Assembly: GCA_930367215.1 (NCBI GenBank)
Contig: OV884059.1
Span: forward strand, 7,650,945-7,714,944
DNA length: 64,000 bases
Direction: 5' to 3'
Source of the DNA: Pollenia angustigena
Taxonomy: Eukaryota > Arthropoda > Insecta > Diptera > Polleniidae
Shown here piece after piece: positions 1 to 11,699 of the stretch. The position numbers and the translations under genes were made by a program. How positions within the stretch are numbered: the first letter of the stretch is position 1; the number at the start of each line of letters is the position of its first letter. Under the pieces are notes generated by a model. It was not told the origin of the DNA, did no database searches, and saw only the letters and a program-made list of their open reading frames with translations.

Positions 1-300
1 AAACCCAGCCTCAATAGTGTAAATTTGAGTGTAAACTACAGCTTAGATTATGATGTAAACTTAAGTCTGGTTCACAACTAGGACTTTAATACAGTCTTAA
101 GCGTAAGTAATAGTCATCATCAAAAATAAATTCTTGTCTAGTTATCATCTTAACTTTAACTTAAAGTCTAAACTATAGTTAATATTTTAAACTATAGTTA
201 AATTTCTTATTCAAACTATATTCTATTGTGTAATCTAACCTTGAGTCTTTTAATTAGTCTTAACTACAATCTAGTCTATATTTTTGCATTTGTAGCCACT
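1..300. repeat. Degenerate GACTATAGTC-type low-complexity repeat
   Basis: Loose array of motifs such as agtctaaactatag and taaacttaagtctgg, with no coding potential. It belongs to the same diffuse family as the tracts near 14.7, 39.7, 43.3, 55.3 and 62.7 kb. The units are too diverged to define a period here. Confidence 0.5.
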
Positions 301-1389
301 ATGCAGCTTTTGGTTATCGAACGGGATCGGGTGTGGGGGCTATAACTAACTGAGAGCATGTTAATGTTTATGTATGTGTTAGTGTTTATGCCTGTTATTT
401 ATTACAAATCTCATTTACAATAAAAACACCTGCGTGTGTACGTTTCTTTTTATTATTATAACAAAATCACGGTGGTATTTAAACGTACTCAAGGAAATGG
501 TTTCCTTTTTTCCATTTTCTTACCATAAATAAGTCGGTTTTGCGAATAAGAAACAGGAAATGTAACACACACTCTTAACTAAACAAGAAAAAAAAGAACA
601 AACTTAAACATCTAAATGAAAAATATAAATGACATTTATATTTTATTTTGTTTGTTAAAGGACTAAAAATATATATGGCGTTTTTCTCTTTGCCCGTTAT
701 CCAGGAATGAAAGAGAGTCCTTGTATTATATTTAATCCATTGAGAGAATAACTAAACAAGCAGATATTAAACATACAGAAGACATTTGAAACCATTTCTG
801 CTGCTAACAATTGTTTAGTATGTGTCATGTCATCATGTCATAACTTTTATGTCAAGGACTATGAAATCATGTCAACAAATTCATATAAAACTCTTGCAAA
901 ATTGTCGCAGTGGAAGGGGAAGAATTTGTAAATTTATTTTTTTTGTTGCTTTTTTTTGAAAAGGGAATAATAAAGATTCATACTTGGCTTTAAGGATATT
1001 AAGGCTGGATAAAGAACATACTAATTTTTAGAGATTTGCTTGCCATAAATTTGAAACTTGATTTTAGTTTATTTAAAAATTCTAAATTAGAACTTCAACC
1101 TCCAACAATTTTGAAGAAATGTTAGAATAGGACTAAAGATTTAAAAATTTTTTTTAGTGAAGTCTATAAATTTCAATAAAATGTAAATAACAATGCTTTA
1201 AAGGAAATCTGGAAAATCGCCTAAATGATAATCTACCAAGAACAAAAAAAAAAAAAAAAAAAAAAAAGATAAAAGCAAACCTTTAAATAAACATGAAATA
1301 GCTTTTTTTTCATTAATTATTTTTTGGAAAAACTTAAAGTTATTGAAATTTTTTCTAAAAACTAAAAAAGCACTAAAGAGTTAAAACAC
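301..1389. other. A/T-rich DNA, nothing recognised
   Basis: Only short chance ORFs. A poly-A run lies at about 1241-1267. A motif of the aaaaaagcactaaagag type near 1370 links it to the degenerate repeat family seen at 11.7-13.5 kb. Confidence 0.5.
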
Positions 1390-2065
1390 GTCAAACCATC
1401 ACGAAAAAATGGCATTTTCGGCATCAGCACCTCCGATTTGAATGAAATTCAACACAAATGTTATATGTAATTGGACTTAAACAAAACATAAATTTCAGAC
1501 CCCACATTCTTTCGGCATCCGAAATATGACGTCAGAAAAATGTTTAAAAAAACACAAAAGTCTCCTTACAAAAGGGGATAGAACTCTTGAACTACGCAAG
1601 ATAATTTAGTTTTTTTGGTATCGTTTTAAAGGTGAAAGTGCACCCTTTAAAATGATATGCATATTGTGTTTTTCTAAGAAAAGGTCAAAGGTAAATTTTT
1701 GGGGTCTTGAGTTCAAAGGTCCATATCTAGAAAAGCATATTTTTTAAAATTCTTAAAAAAATATATGTTAAGTATTATACCCTCTTCAACATTTGCAGAA
1801 AATTTAATGGTGGAGACTCGATTGGTGTCAGAGTTATATACCAGAACGTGATTCTAAGTATGTTTTGTGTTCAAAAATCCCTTGTTGTTGTTGTATTTTA
1901 ATTATTTTTTTCAGTATATCTGGAGAACGGCAAGAGCCAAAGTTTCCAAATTTAGTACACAAATTTTAGTTATCAATACACACCATCCCACAAAATGTGG
2001 GCGGGACTGGAGAAGTGGGCGTGGTACCTCCCGTACAAAAAATATCAAAAAAAAAAACCAGTTAA
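1390..2065 (+). repeat. Dispersed fly repeat, partial copy (relative of 10.4-11.1 kb)
   Basis: The block at 1874-2040 is clearly homologous to 10688-10865. Both carry cccttgttgttgttgt, then ctggagaacggcaagagcc, then gcgggactgg and gtgggcgtggtacctccc in the same order and spacing. The 68-codon ORF at 1867-2073 is this repeat and not a gene. The class is uncertain; the fuller copy at 10.4 kb has a DINE/Helentron-like start. Confidence 0.65.
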
Positions 2066-2099
2066 AAACTTAAAAACATATTTGAAATTTTACAAAAAA

Positions 2100-2465
2100 A
2101 GTCTTCTAAAATTTTTTAAGCTTACATTTGAAGATTAACCAAAAATCGCTTAAATGGAAAGCGGCATTATTAGCAGTAAGTTGTAAATAAATGTAAAAAT
2201 TTACACAAATTTGCATTAAAAACAAGCGAAAAAAGTCCTAAAGTATTAAAGAATTTACACAAATAGTATAAAAATAAAGCACGATTAAAAGTTTGTAAAA
2301 TTAAAGTTAAATAATGCTTATATAAAAAAAAACCCAAAAAAAACCTCTACAATCGCTAAAATTAAAATTCTCGTATTTGGCAGCAAGATGATAGCAAAAA
2401 AAATTATTTCTAAAAATAACTTGCATTAAAAATAAATGATTGGACTTTACAATTATTAATAATTA
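2100..2465. repeat. Degenerate aaaaatcgc / aaaaagcac repeat tract
   Basis: Carries recurrent motifs aaaaatcgcttaaatgg and aaagcacgattaaa on an A-rich background. It is a short copy of the diffuse family that fills 11.7-13.5 kb. Confidence 0.4.
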
Positions 2466-3380
2466 ACAGGGCAACCACAAATATGCAATTGCATGTTTTT
2501 CCTTGTGCGACCAATGAAGGTAGAAATAATATATCTATCCGTTTTAAAGCTTTTTATGAATTTTGGCATCGATTTGTTGGCATATTTTACCGTTTGGAGC
2601 ATATTTTTGCATAATTTTGTTAAAAGAGCCTTTTTGCAGCATATTTTAAGTTTTTAGCGCATATTTTGCCTTTTTAAGGCATATTTTGATACATATTCGA
2701 TATTTTTAGAGTCCTCTTGCAAGCTTTCGCCTTTAATTTCGCCATCCACATGTGAAGATAAAGCAGGTTGTCATTAAAGATAATTTTATTTTAAACTTTC
2801 ATATTTTACATAAAAGCAAAAATTAAAAAATTCAATTATAAACTTACGTTTTGGGCGATGCGTGCAATACATAGAAATCTGAACCAATCTTTTAGTACAC
2901 CGATCGACTGATTTAACGATGCCCATCCGTCCGTCTGGCTGGTTGTCTGTCCATGTTAACCTTGTGCGCAAGTTGCAATTTTGTACATAATTTGATCAAA
3001 TTTCGTAAATACATTTTAATTGTACCAAGGACGAAGTCAATGTAAATGGTGAGAATCAGTCTTCAATTTAATATATTCACCATAAAAACTTCTTTCCAAA
3101 TTAGACTCTTTGTGTACGTAAGCCATCTAATTATGTTGGCATTTTAATTAAATTCGCCCAAAAAATATGTTACAGCAGATTAAATTCTTTTCGAATTGGT
3201 CTGTAAATACTAATGTGTTTAGGCTTTACAGATTAAAATTTTAGTATTTTTTTGTTTTTTAAATGGAATTGATGAATATTTTGTTTTTGAAGGAGTAATT
3301 TTAAATTTTTTTGGGGCATATTTTTAACAATTTTGGGGTATATTTTCGAATTTTTGCTGCATAATTGCTTCGACTAAAAA
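2466..3380. repeat. gcatatttt-rich repeat region with a dispersed-repeat segment
   Basis: At least five gcatatttt motifs fall between 2579 and 2690, and two more (ggggcatattttt, ggggtatatttt) near 3313-3340. Between them, 2860-2970 holds a G+C-richer piece with cccatccgtccgtctggctgg and gttaaccttgtgcgcaag, of a kind common in fly dispersed repeats. The - strand ORF at 2786-2971 is part of this piece. Confidence 0.4.
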
Positions 3381-4299
3381 CTAGGGATTAAACTCCTAAA
3401 TTACAAAAAAGTTTTTGAAAAACAATTAAAAAGCAATAAAATGAAAACTTTGTAAAATTTATAAAAAAGTTAATTTAAAATACATGAAAAATCAATAAAA
3501 TTGTAATAAAAGTTCGTAAAAAACTTATCGAAATTGTATAAAAAATCAACAAATCAAAAAAAAAATCGCTAAAATAATTAGTGTCTAATGGACTGTAAGC
3601 CGCTGGTAAAAGAAAAATTTTTTACACATCTTAATAATTTACAGTAGAAACAAGCAAGTAAACTTTAAAGTATTAAGTATAACTGTCGAAAATAAGAGAA
3701 GCACCAGATGAAAATTTTTTAAAAAAATTTTTTAGTAATTTTAGATGTCAGGCAAATTTGAAAAAAAAATAAAAATTTTTAAAATTTTAAAAGCATTAAA
3801 ATCGTTTTTTAATAACAAAATACAAGTACCTTAAAAAAAATGGCTAAAACTATTGATTGGCAGACATTTTAAAACAAAAATAAAAATTAAGACACTTTCA
3901 AATAACTTGCTGCCACAAAAAAAGTGTTTAGGCATAATTCATAAAAAATATTTCAGATTTATAGCAAGGTTATAAAAAACCTTTATAAAACAAACAACAA
4001 TTTATGAATATGGGGTTTAATTTCTTTATTAATTATTTTATTAAATTGAATTTTTTTGAATAAATTTTAATTTAAAAAGGTTTCTAGCAAAAGTCATATT
4101 CCCTCAATATTTCACATAGGTAGTTAGTTTTTGCTTATACCAACCTTTGATTAACATTGAAGCCATAGATATTTACATACACTACTGCAAGAAGGCTTTA
4201 TAAAGTGTAATTTGACTCATTCGAAAAATATTAAATAAATATACCTACTTACATACTTTTTTAGAAAACAAATTTACATTTTGAATACTTAATGTGGCG
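3381..4299. repeat. Degenerate aaaaatcgc / aaaaagcaat tract and flanking A/T-rich DNA
   Basis: Motifs such as aaaaagcaataaaatgaaaa and aaaaaatcgctaaaat recur. No gene, RNA or clear element end was seen in the remainder to 4.3 kb. Confidence 0.4.
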
Positions 4300-4475
4300 G
4301 CTATGTGAAATTATGGACCGATTCGAACTGTTTCCCATATGTTTCGTCCTTATGACAATTAGAACATATACATTCCAAATACATAATCAAATTATCTTCA
4401 AAACTGACCCCTGTGCTGAGCGTACAATGTTTAAATTGACCTAGCCAGCCGGACGGACGGACGGACATCGTAAGA
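4300..4475. repeat. Short dispersed-repeat fragment with cggacggacggac run
   Basis: Contains the G+C-rich string agccggacggacggacgg near 4447, preceded by attatggaccgattcgaac. It is similar in character to the piece at 2860-2970 and looks like a decayed dispersed repeat. The class cannot be given from this fragment. Confidence 0.35.
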
Positions 4476-4721
4476 TCGATTTAGAACAGATGTCAAATTC
4501 ATTCAATTTCATAGCACAATTGTGCAAGCTCAAAAATCACACACATTCTTACGCTCTTTCATTAAGTCCACTAGAGTACACAATTCAGTCGTCGATTATC
4601 AACACAGAGTACACATGCGGCGGATGCTTACGTATTTTTATTAGGAATTCTTGTCTCTTTATTCACTAATACTAATATAAAGCAATACAACCACAATTTT
4701 CATTTTTGACATCACTGTAGC

Positions 4722-5712
4722 CAGGGTTACCGTTGGAAATTTTCGAAAAGGGTCACAAAAAGGGGATTTTCCAGAAAAAGGGGTCAAAAAAAGGGTATTT
4801 CAATAAAAAAAGGGTCAAGCAGTATTTCCCATTTTAATGAACATAATAAGACCAAGTTTTTTTTATAAGCAAACAAAAAAATAATATTTTAGGTAGGAAG
4901 AGCTCAAAAAACTTAATTTTTTTATGGAATGCTCTGTCCTGTTTTAAACACCTGACAAAAAGTTTATTCTTTATTATTATAGCTAATTTTTTCATACTTT
5001 AGTGTTTGTTTTAAATTTTGCTATCGTTCGCGAATTGTAAACATTTTCTCGATTAATGCGATATTTTCCTTTAAGTTTCAGATTTTTTAAAGCTTTTACG
5101 ATTTTTAATAAATATAAGGCTTTGCTTTCATACCGCTTTTACCAAATATTTGGGAATTTCCGCTAATTGAGCAATTTTTACCTCTTTTGTTTTCATTCCT
5201 GTTAGGGCACTCTCAACACTGTACATTCAAAAGGGGGCGAAAAGTTCAATACCTTTTGCCATTATTAAGGGCGAATTTTTTTGAATAAAACATGCTACTG
5301 TTTAAGAGAGCAAAACACCAAATTGCATTTTTTTAATAAAATGTCAAAATTTTGTTTTAAAAAGAAACCACCGTAAAAAAATAACAAATATTTATATGAG
5401 TTATGTTTGCTTTTAGGGAAATTGTACTATACTATCAAAAATCAAGGAGAAGAAAGCATGGAATTGTAAGTTTATACTTTGAGTCTGTTCCATATCAAGC
5501 AATGCTTATTTCGAAAACATTTGTTTAGCACTTCTGTTCCGCAGTGTTGACAAACAACTAAATGTGGGATCTATTTCCAAAAAAGGGTCAAAAAGTGTCA
5601 CAAAATAGGTGATAATGATACAAAAGTATAATTTAAAAAAAGGGTCATAAAAGGTATCAACACCGTCGAAAAAGGGTCAAATTGATACTTTAGTATCACA
5701 ACGGTAACGCTG
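4722..5712. mobile_element. Non-autonomous hAT-like element, 991 bp, exact 8-bp target duplication
   Basis: The left end reads CAGGGTTACCGTTGG. The right end read inward on the opposite strand is CAGCGTTACCGTTGTG. It is flanked by identical 8-bp direct repeats ACTGTAGC at 4714-4721 and 5713-5720. The interior is A/T-rich with repeated aaaagggtcaaa motifs near both ends (subterminal repeats) and no transposase. Ends starting CAG with an 8-bp duplication are characteristic of hAT elements. It landed in or beside the left terminal repeat of the larger element that continues from 5716. Confidence 0.85.
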
Positions 5713-5715
5713 ACT

Positions 5716-8229
5716 GTAGCCCGTTTCTGTATTTCTCACATCGTAAAACTTTTCGCATGAAACGTGTGAATTGCAACAAAAATAGTGTGAAATGAAACAA
5801 AAAATGGTTTTTCTCACACAAGTGTTTGTGTATCTTTTTTTTTGCGAGAATTATCTGTCATTTAAATTATTTTCCAGCATTTATTGGAAGGATATGAGAA
5901 AAAGTGTTTCTGTAACAATATTTTGCGAAAAGTTTCTTACAAGAACTGTCAAAATTAGTCGCATTTGAAATTGGTGGCGAGAAAAACAAAATGTAGATAT
6001 TTTGAATTTAAAATATGTTTAAAATAAATAAAAAAAATAGAAGGAATATAAATGATGAATGCATAATTTATATGATGAAAATAAACAAAAAACAATTGTT
6101 ATATTTTGTTATATTAAATGTTTTTAGCCTTTTCTTGTTTTGGTTTTAATCAGTGTTGCCAGATAAATTTGTGTCAAAATTGTCAATTTCCTGAGAAAAA
6201 AATAACTAAGATCGTCTTTTTTTTTTTTTTTGTTTTAAAAATCGTGCAATTTAAAATCAATTTTAAACAAATTTGTTTCGATTTTTATTATAAAATAATC
6301 AAACAAAAACATAGTTAAAGTTCATGGGTATTTAATAATTTCATTAAATTTATAAATTTATTTTGTTAAGCTGGAGGATTATTTTTTAAAAAATTATTTA
6401 TTTTCTTTAATCCGATAACAATTTAAAATTGTTATTTTTCCCTGGAGAAGTTACACAAAGGCATGAAAAAATATCATTTTAAACAAAAAATAAAATAAAT
6501 ATTTTTACAAAAGCAAAAAGAAACCAAGCTTAATAAAAAAAACATACATCCTTTTTTTAAATAAATATATATATATATATGTACATATTTACAAAAACCG
6601 ATATCAAAATGGAAAATTTTTAAATTAAATCAGCTTTGATAACAGTATTAAAAATATTCTGGGTTTTTATGGAATTGATAGTGACAACGTTGTTTTATAT
6701 TTATATAGTATGTAGTCCGAAATAGTATATTATTCAAATTTAATAATATCGGTTTACAAATTGCTGAGATATAAATCTTTATTTTACCAATTCCTATAAT
6801 CTTTTTCTTTTTTACCTGAAATAGACTTATGGCCATTTTCTCATTAGGCGATTATCTTTTTTCCCAACGAAAAACTGCACATTAAAGAAATTTGGTTTTC
6901 TCAATGTCTCATTTGCTTCGATTTAATCGCAAAGCTAACCAGCACTCATCTGCCAATTATTTATTTTCCTTTTTTTTGCCGTACAGATAAATTCAATCAG
7001 CTGACTCGCATCTTTTACATTTATTTTGAGTGGCGTTGCCAGCTGAAAATCGTTAACGGACAGTTTATCGGTCCAATAAATTTATGTTGACATTAAGTAA
7101 CAGTAGAATACCTGGTAGTTAAAATTAAAAAAATCGGTTCATTAATAAACGGGTTAAAGACCCAGTAAAATCTTCGCCTACAAAATAATATGTTAAGTAA
7201 TCAGAAACACATAAAGCACTACATACAATTCTACTGAAAAACTAATGAATTTTACAAGGGTTGTGCCAAAATGAACAAATTCAAAAGTAAGTCATTTTTT
7301 TTATCTAAATACATCCAGAAAAAAGTAGTTATCGAAGTTCTTATGGAAGAAAGCTACTAAATAACGAGTGAAAGAAGCTATCTATTTTGAAAAAGTTTTT
7401 ACTGGGAGACAAACAAATTTCTTTCTTGCCGGAATAATGGTTTTGGCACAAAAGTGTACATATGTATAAGATAAGAAGATCAAATATCAATCATATTTTG
7501 TATATGTATATAAGAAATATTAAATGTTCAAAATAAGCCAAGTCGGTCCATTACTTTCCCTCGAAATTTTGCTTTTGCCAATACTTTTTTAGGGAAGAGA
7601 CAAACAATTTCGAGGACAATTTTCACAATAGGGATAAATATAAAAATTTAACCCTTGTTTCTAAAGATTTCTTTTTTTCTAATAAACAAACATATAAAAA
7701 TATTTACAATTATCTTATTTCGAAGACTTAGTGTAAAACGCAACGCCAACAATTTCATTAAAAGCAAAAACAAAATCAAAAATATTTTATTATTATTATA
7801 TTATTATTTTTTTAAATTTTCAACGCCACAAAATACAAGTGTTTGAAATTTCATAATTCAAGAAGAATTTCTATAGAAAGTAACAACAAAATTATAAAAT
7901 ATTTTTGATTTTGCTTTTGCTTTCGTCACTTTTTTAGCAAAAATCATCAAGACGTCACTTTGTTAATATCGGAACAAAAAATCGTCAAGATGACGATAAC
8001 TCGTCAAATCTAGCAGCCCTGTTTTTATTATATTTATTTCTTTTGTTGACGTTTCGCTTTTAATTGACACTTAATTACTGGAAATATTCCAGTATAAACA
8101 GAACTTGTTGTGTCTGTTTTTGCATTCAAATACAGAAACACTTTTATCTCATAAATCGAGAAACGATGGAATTTTTTGTTTCACACTTCATGAAAGAAAT
8201 TTTACGATGCGAGAAATACAGAAACGAGC
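5716..8229. mobile_element. Large terminal-inverted-repeat element, about 2.5 kb, non-coding
   Basis: The left end carries cgtttctgtatttctcacat then cgtaaaac. The right end, reversed, reads cgtttctgtatttctcgcat then cgtaaaatt, and similarity continues for about 55 bp. No long ORF is present. The word gtttctgtaac also occurs inside, near 5910. The terminal repeats resemble those of the element at 34406-35130 (gttctgtaact...ctcgc), so both may belong to one family. No clear target duplication was found. The left end is disturbed by the hAT at 4722-5712. Confidence 0.6.
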
Positions 8230-8252
8230 TACTGATTTAGAAAGTGATTTCG

Positions 8253-8449
8253 CAAGGCGAACTAACTAGAAGGTGAGGTCAACTCTACAACAACACTGCG
8301 TCTGTGGTGGGGTTGTCAAAAATTTTGCTAGTAAAAAAAATAGGTTGGTTTACATAAAAAACTAGTTTGTATACAAACTTTGAAAAGTCGACCACCAAAA
8401 AAAAACACCATATGTTGAATTGACCCCACCTTCTAGTCAATTTGCCTTG
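8253..8449. mobile_element. MITE, 197 bp, 8-bp target duplication TGATTTCG
   Basis: The left end is CAAGGCGAACTAACTAGAAG; the right end, reversed, is CAAGGCAAATTGACTAGAAG, with similarity running about 30 bp. Exact direct repeats TGATTTCG lie at 8245-8252 and 8450-8457. The 70-codon - strand ORF at 8285-8497 overlaps it and is not a gene. Confidence 0.85.
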
Positions 8450-8529
8450 TGATTTCGGTGTCGAGACTCTTGAAACAAATTTTTGTATATGTTTCACACA
8501 TCAGCACATACGAATAATACCCTCTCCAC

Positions 8530-10380
8530 CATGGTGTTATAAAAAGCACTATTTTATGTTTAATAATAACCATTTTCTGTTAAAATCGTTAATTACTGTT
8601 AAACATTCTAATTACTGTTAACAACTCATGCATTTCTGTAAAAAAAACACTAACAACCACCTGTTACTAAAACACATATTGTAAAACCCAAACCATTTTG
8701 CTAACATTTCTTTTCCAATAACAGTTTATAAACATAAAACCAATTCTATACACAACAATCGCAAAGTAAACAAATAAGAGTCAAACAATTGCAGCCTGTT
8801 ATAAATAAACAGACTGTTATTAAAATAAATGCATTTTTGCTTTAACTTAACATAACTCTCTGTTATTATGCTTGTGCTCTTTGTAATGCCGAGAGCTAGT
8901 GAGCTGTTAGTGTAATGGGGTTATTTATCAAGTAAATTGTTTTTGCTTTTACAAATTTGTTTGTGTGTTTCTTTTTTGTATAATGGGGGGCATGTTAGTT
9001 AGTAGCAGTTTAAAATAATTTTTATTGAGTAAGAGCAGTTTTTCATAGGACATCTTGGGATAAACATCAAAGATAAAAGAAGACGGGCTTCTTTTTTTTT
9101 ACGTGTTTTGTGTTAATAAAAATTAAAACGTGTGTGCGTGTGTACGTGTGTTGGTTTAATAAAGTGTTTCGTTAAAAAAAAAAGACAAAAGTGATTTTTA
9201 TTAAAAAAAAAATTTCTAAATAATTTAGAAAAAATAAAATAGATTTAAAAAAGAACTAAAGAATATAATAAAATAAATTAAAGAAATTTGTTAACCAAAG
9301 AAATTTCTATAGAAAATAAAGGTTTAGTTAAACATATTTCACAAAAAATATTGATTATTTGCTTATTTTTTTTTAATTTTTAATACATTTTTATAAAAAT
9401 TAACAAATTTATTTAGTTAGAATAAAAAAAATTTACTGTGAAAGTGTTTTTTAAGCAAAATTTATCAAAAAAATTCCTGTTTAGAAATTTTTTATCAAGA
9501 AAAACCAACTCCCTTTTGTAAATTTCTTAAGCTGCCTCTTCTTATTACGCTTCTTCATGTTATTTTTTACTTTTCTTTTTTTTTTGCTTTTTCGTGTATT
9601 AAAAGTTTTATATGTATGTAAAAGAGGTTTGTTGTATTTGATGCATTTTATATGTTTTTTTTTCATAACGTTTGTTTCTATTTTGTTTTTGCAAAAAGAA
9701 AAAACTCCATTAGACAAGCAAGAGCTTATTTCGTTTTTGTTATTGTTTTGTTGTTTTTAACATGCGCCAAAGAGATCCCTTTTATTACTGTTTTTTGTTG
9801 TTGTTTAAGCATCAAACGATTTTTTTTCTTGTTTGGGGTAAAGAGTCCCAAAAGAGTGTAATAACATGTAAATACAAAGAGAGTGTAAGAATAATAAGAA
9901 GAATGAAACAAAAAAAAAAAAAAAAAACAAAACAAAATCATTCTTGTTACACAAAACAGATGGTTGGTAAGAAATTTTGTAAGGCAATTTCAGCGATTTT
10001 TTTGAGGGAAAAAGCACTACTGAAAATTTAAAAAAAATTAAAGTATTTTGAATAAAAAATAAACAAAATTGAAATTTAAAGTTTTTTTAGAAAAATTAAG
10101 TAAAAAAAACAAAATGTTAATAATATTGCAAAATTTATAATAAAATTGCAAAAGTTTTATACAAAATTCAAATATTTTAGGTATGTATTTTCAGTAAAAG
10201 TTAAAGAAAAATTTAAAAACTTTTACAAATCAAAAATAAAATTAAAATTTTAAAATAATGAACAATTTTGAAAAAAAAATTTCAAGATAATAAAAAAATG
10301 TTTAATCTTTGACTTAAACGCATTAAAATGTTTGTGCCCTTTTTTCTTAACTTTACAAAGAAATATTAAATTTGTTCGCG
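8530..10380. other. A/T-rich DNA without recognised genes
   Basis: Carries several aattactgttaa-type motifs near 8570-8640, a gtgtgtgcgtgtgtacgtgtg tract near 9130, and long A and T runs. The cluster of overlapping ORFs at 9.48-10.03 kb on both strands is rich in Phe, Lys and Leu and reflects the base composition. Confidence 0.55.
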
Positions 10381-10383
10381 TTT

Positions 10384-11115
10384 TTATACCCTTCACCGAA
10401 GGTTAGAGGGTATACATTTATAACTTTTTCATTCCGTTTGTAAGTTCCACAATATTCATCCTACACCCTATAAAAAATATATGTATGTTCTGGTTCGTTA
10501 TGAGAAGAGAAGTTCAAATCCGGTTGTCGGTTTGTCCGTGTGTATGTTGAAATGGGTTTTCCGAAGAAATGATGGCGACTAGGTTGCCATATATTTATTT
10601 CACATATACTCCGGTTAAGTTTTCATTGAAATTCAGCCAGATCGGTCAAAAATTACGGAGTTATGAGGACTGCCCTAATTTTACCCAAAAATCCCTTGTT
10701 GTTGTTGTTTTTTATTTGTTTTCAGTATTTCTGGAGAACGGCAAGAGCCAAAGTTTCCAAATAAAATCCAATTATCTTGGTTATCAAAACACAACCTCTC
10801 TAAAAAATAGGCGGGATTGGAAAAGTGGGCGTGGTACCTCCCGAGCAGAAAACATCAAAAATTTTATTAAAACTTAAATTTTAGGGCTACCATACGTCCG
10901 ATAAATACGCCTAATATCTGAAAAGATCGGAAATATTTAGTAGAGCATAACAAAAATCGGTTCAGATACATTAAAGTTATGACCAAAACATTTTTTTTTT
11001 TTAACAATACCCATTTTCGGGAACCATATGTCTTTCCGAGTCCAGCCTACTTGCTCTATACTCTACTAGCACAATGGTGAAGGTTACAGCCGAATATAGA
11101 ACTCTTACTTGTTTT
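10384..11115 (+). repeat. DINE/Helentron-like dispersed repeat
   Basis: Begins tatacccttcacc and closes a short hairpin with agagggtatac. This resembles the tataccc...gggtata start of the Drosophila DINE-1/INE-1 repeats, from memory. It then has a G+C-richer part (gttgtcggtttgtccgtgtg) and the block shared with 1874-2040. It ends near gaaggttacagccgaatata. The 102-codon + strand ORF at 10569-10877 lies inside and is not a gene. Confidence 0.55.
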
Positions 11116-11205
11116 TTATAAAGGCTATACAGATGTATTATTTTAATCATAAAGTAAACAAAAATAGCCTAAATAAAAATATTTGAATGACTGTAAATAC
11201 AATTT

Positions 11206-11452
11206 CTGTGGCATTTTGACAAAGCATCTTAAGTGATGATAAGATAGCCAAAAGGTTTTAAAAAAAAAACTCGGTGAAAAAATCAGTTATATCAAACAAT
11301 AAAATAAGCCAAAATTAAAGAAAAATCTCAATAATAGTACCAAATTTTAAAAACGTAAACAAAATATATTTTTTGAACGAAAATTCGTATGGTAAACAAC
11401 ATTTTTTCCACTTTTTAAATTTGACTTAAGATATTTTGTCAAAATGCCACAG
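11206..11452. mobile_element. MITE, about 247 bp, long inverted ends
   Basis: The left end is CTGTGGCATTTTGACAAAGC followed by atcttaagt. The right end, reversed, is CTGTGGCATTTTGACAAAAT followed by atcttaagt. The interior is A/T-rich and non-coding. The flanks (aattt on the left, atttaaattt on the right) do not give an unambiguous target duplication. Confidence 0.75.
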
Positions 11453-11603
11453 ATTTAAATTTCTTATTTAAACGATGTTTTTCTGAAAACAAAAAAAAAA
11501 CTTTTATAAAAGTATTAAAATCGTGTAAATAAAATTTATTTTTAAATTTCGAAAAATCATTAAACATTTTATTTTGCATAAAAAGAAGACCAGCGATTTG
11601 CTA

Positions 11604-11693
11604 TTTACGGCCAATTTCACCAAGTTCCGCAATAATACGGCACAATAACTCTCAGTTAACAAAAATGTTAAGTTGGTGAAATTGGCCGTTAAA
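11604..11693. mobile_element. Small hairpin MITE, about 90 bp
   Basis: The inverted ends are tttacggccaatttcaccaa and, reversed from the right, tttaacggccaatttcacca. The whole element could fold into one long hairpin around a loop containing taatacggcacaataac. A - strand ORF (11504-11707) crosses it and is spurious. Confidence 0.7.
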
Positions 11694-11699
11694 GTTATA

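Noticed and set aside
6151..8021. Possible hAT with cagtgttgccagat and reversed cagggctgctagat ends
   Set aside because: End similarity is short and the flanking 8-mers (gttttaat, tttttatt) match only 6/8.
9481..10031. Cluster of overlapping ORFs on both strands
   Set aside because: Composition-driven Phe/Lys/Leu-rich frames in A/T-rich DNA.
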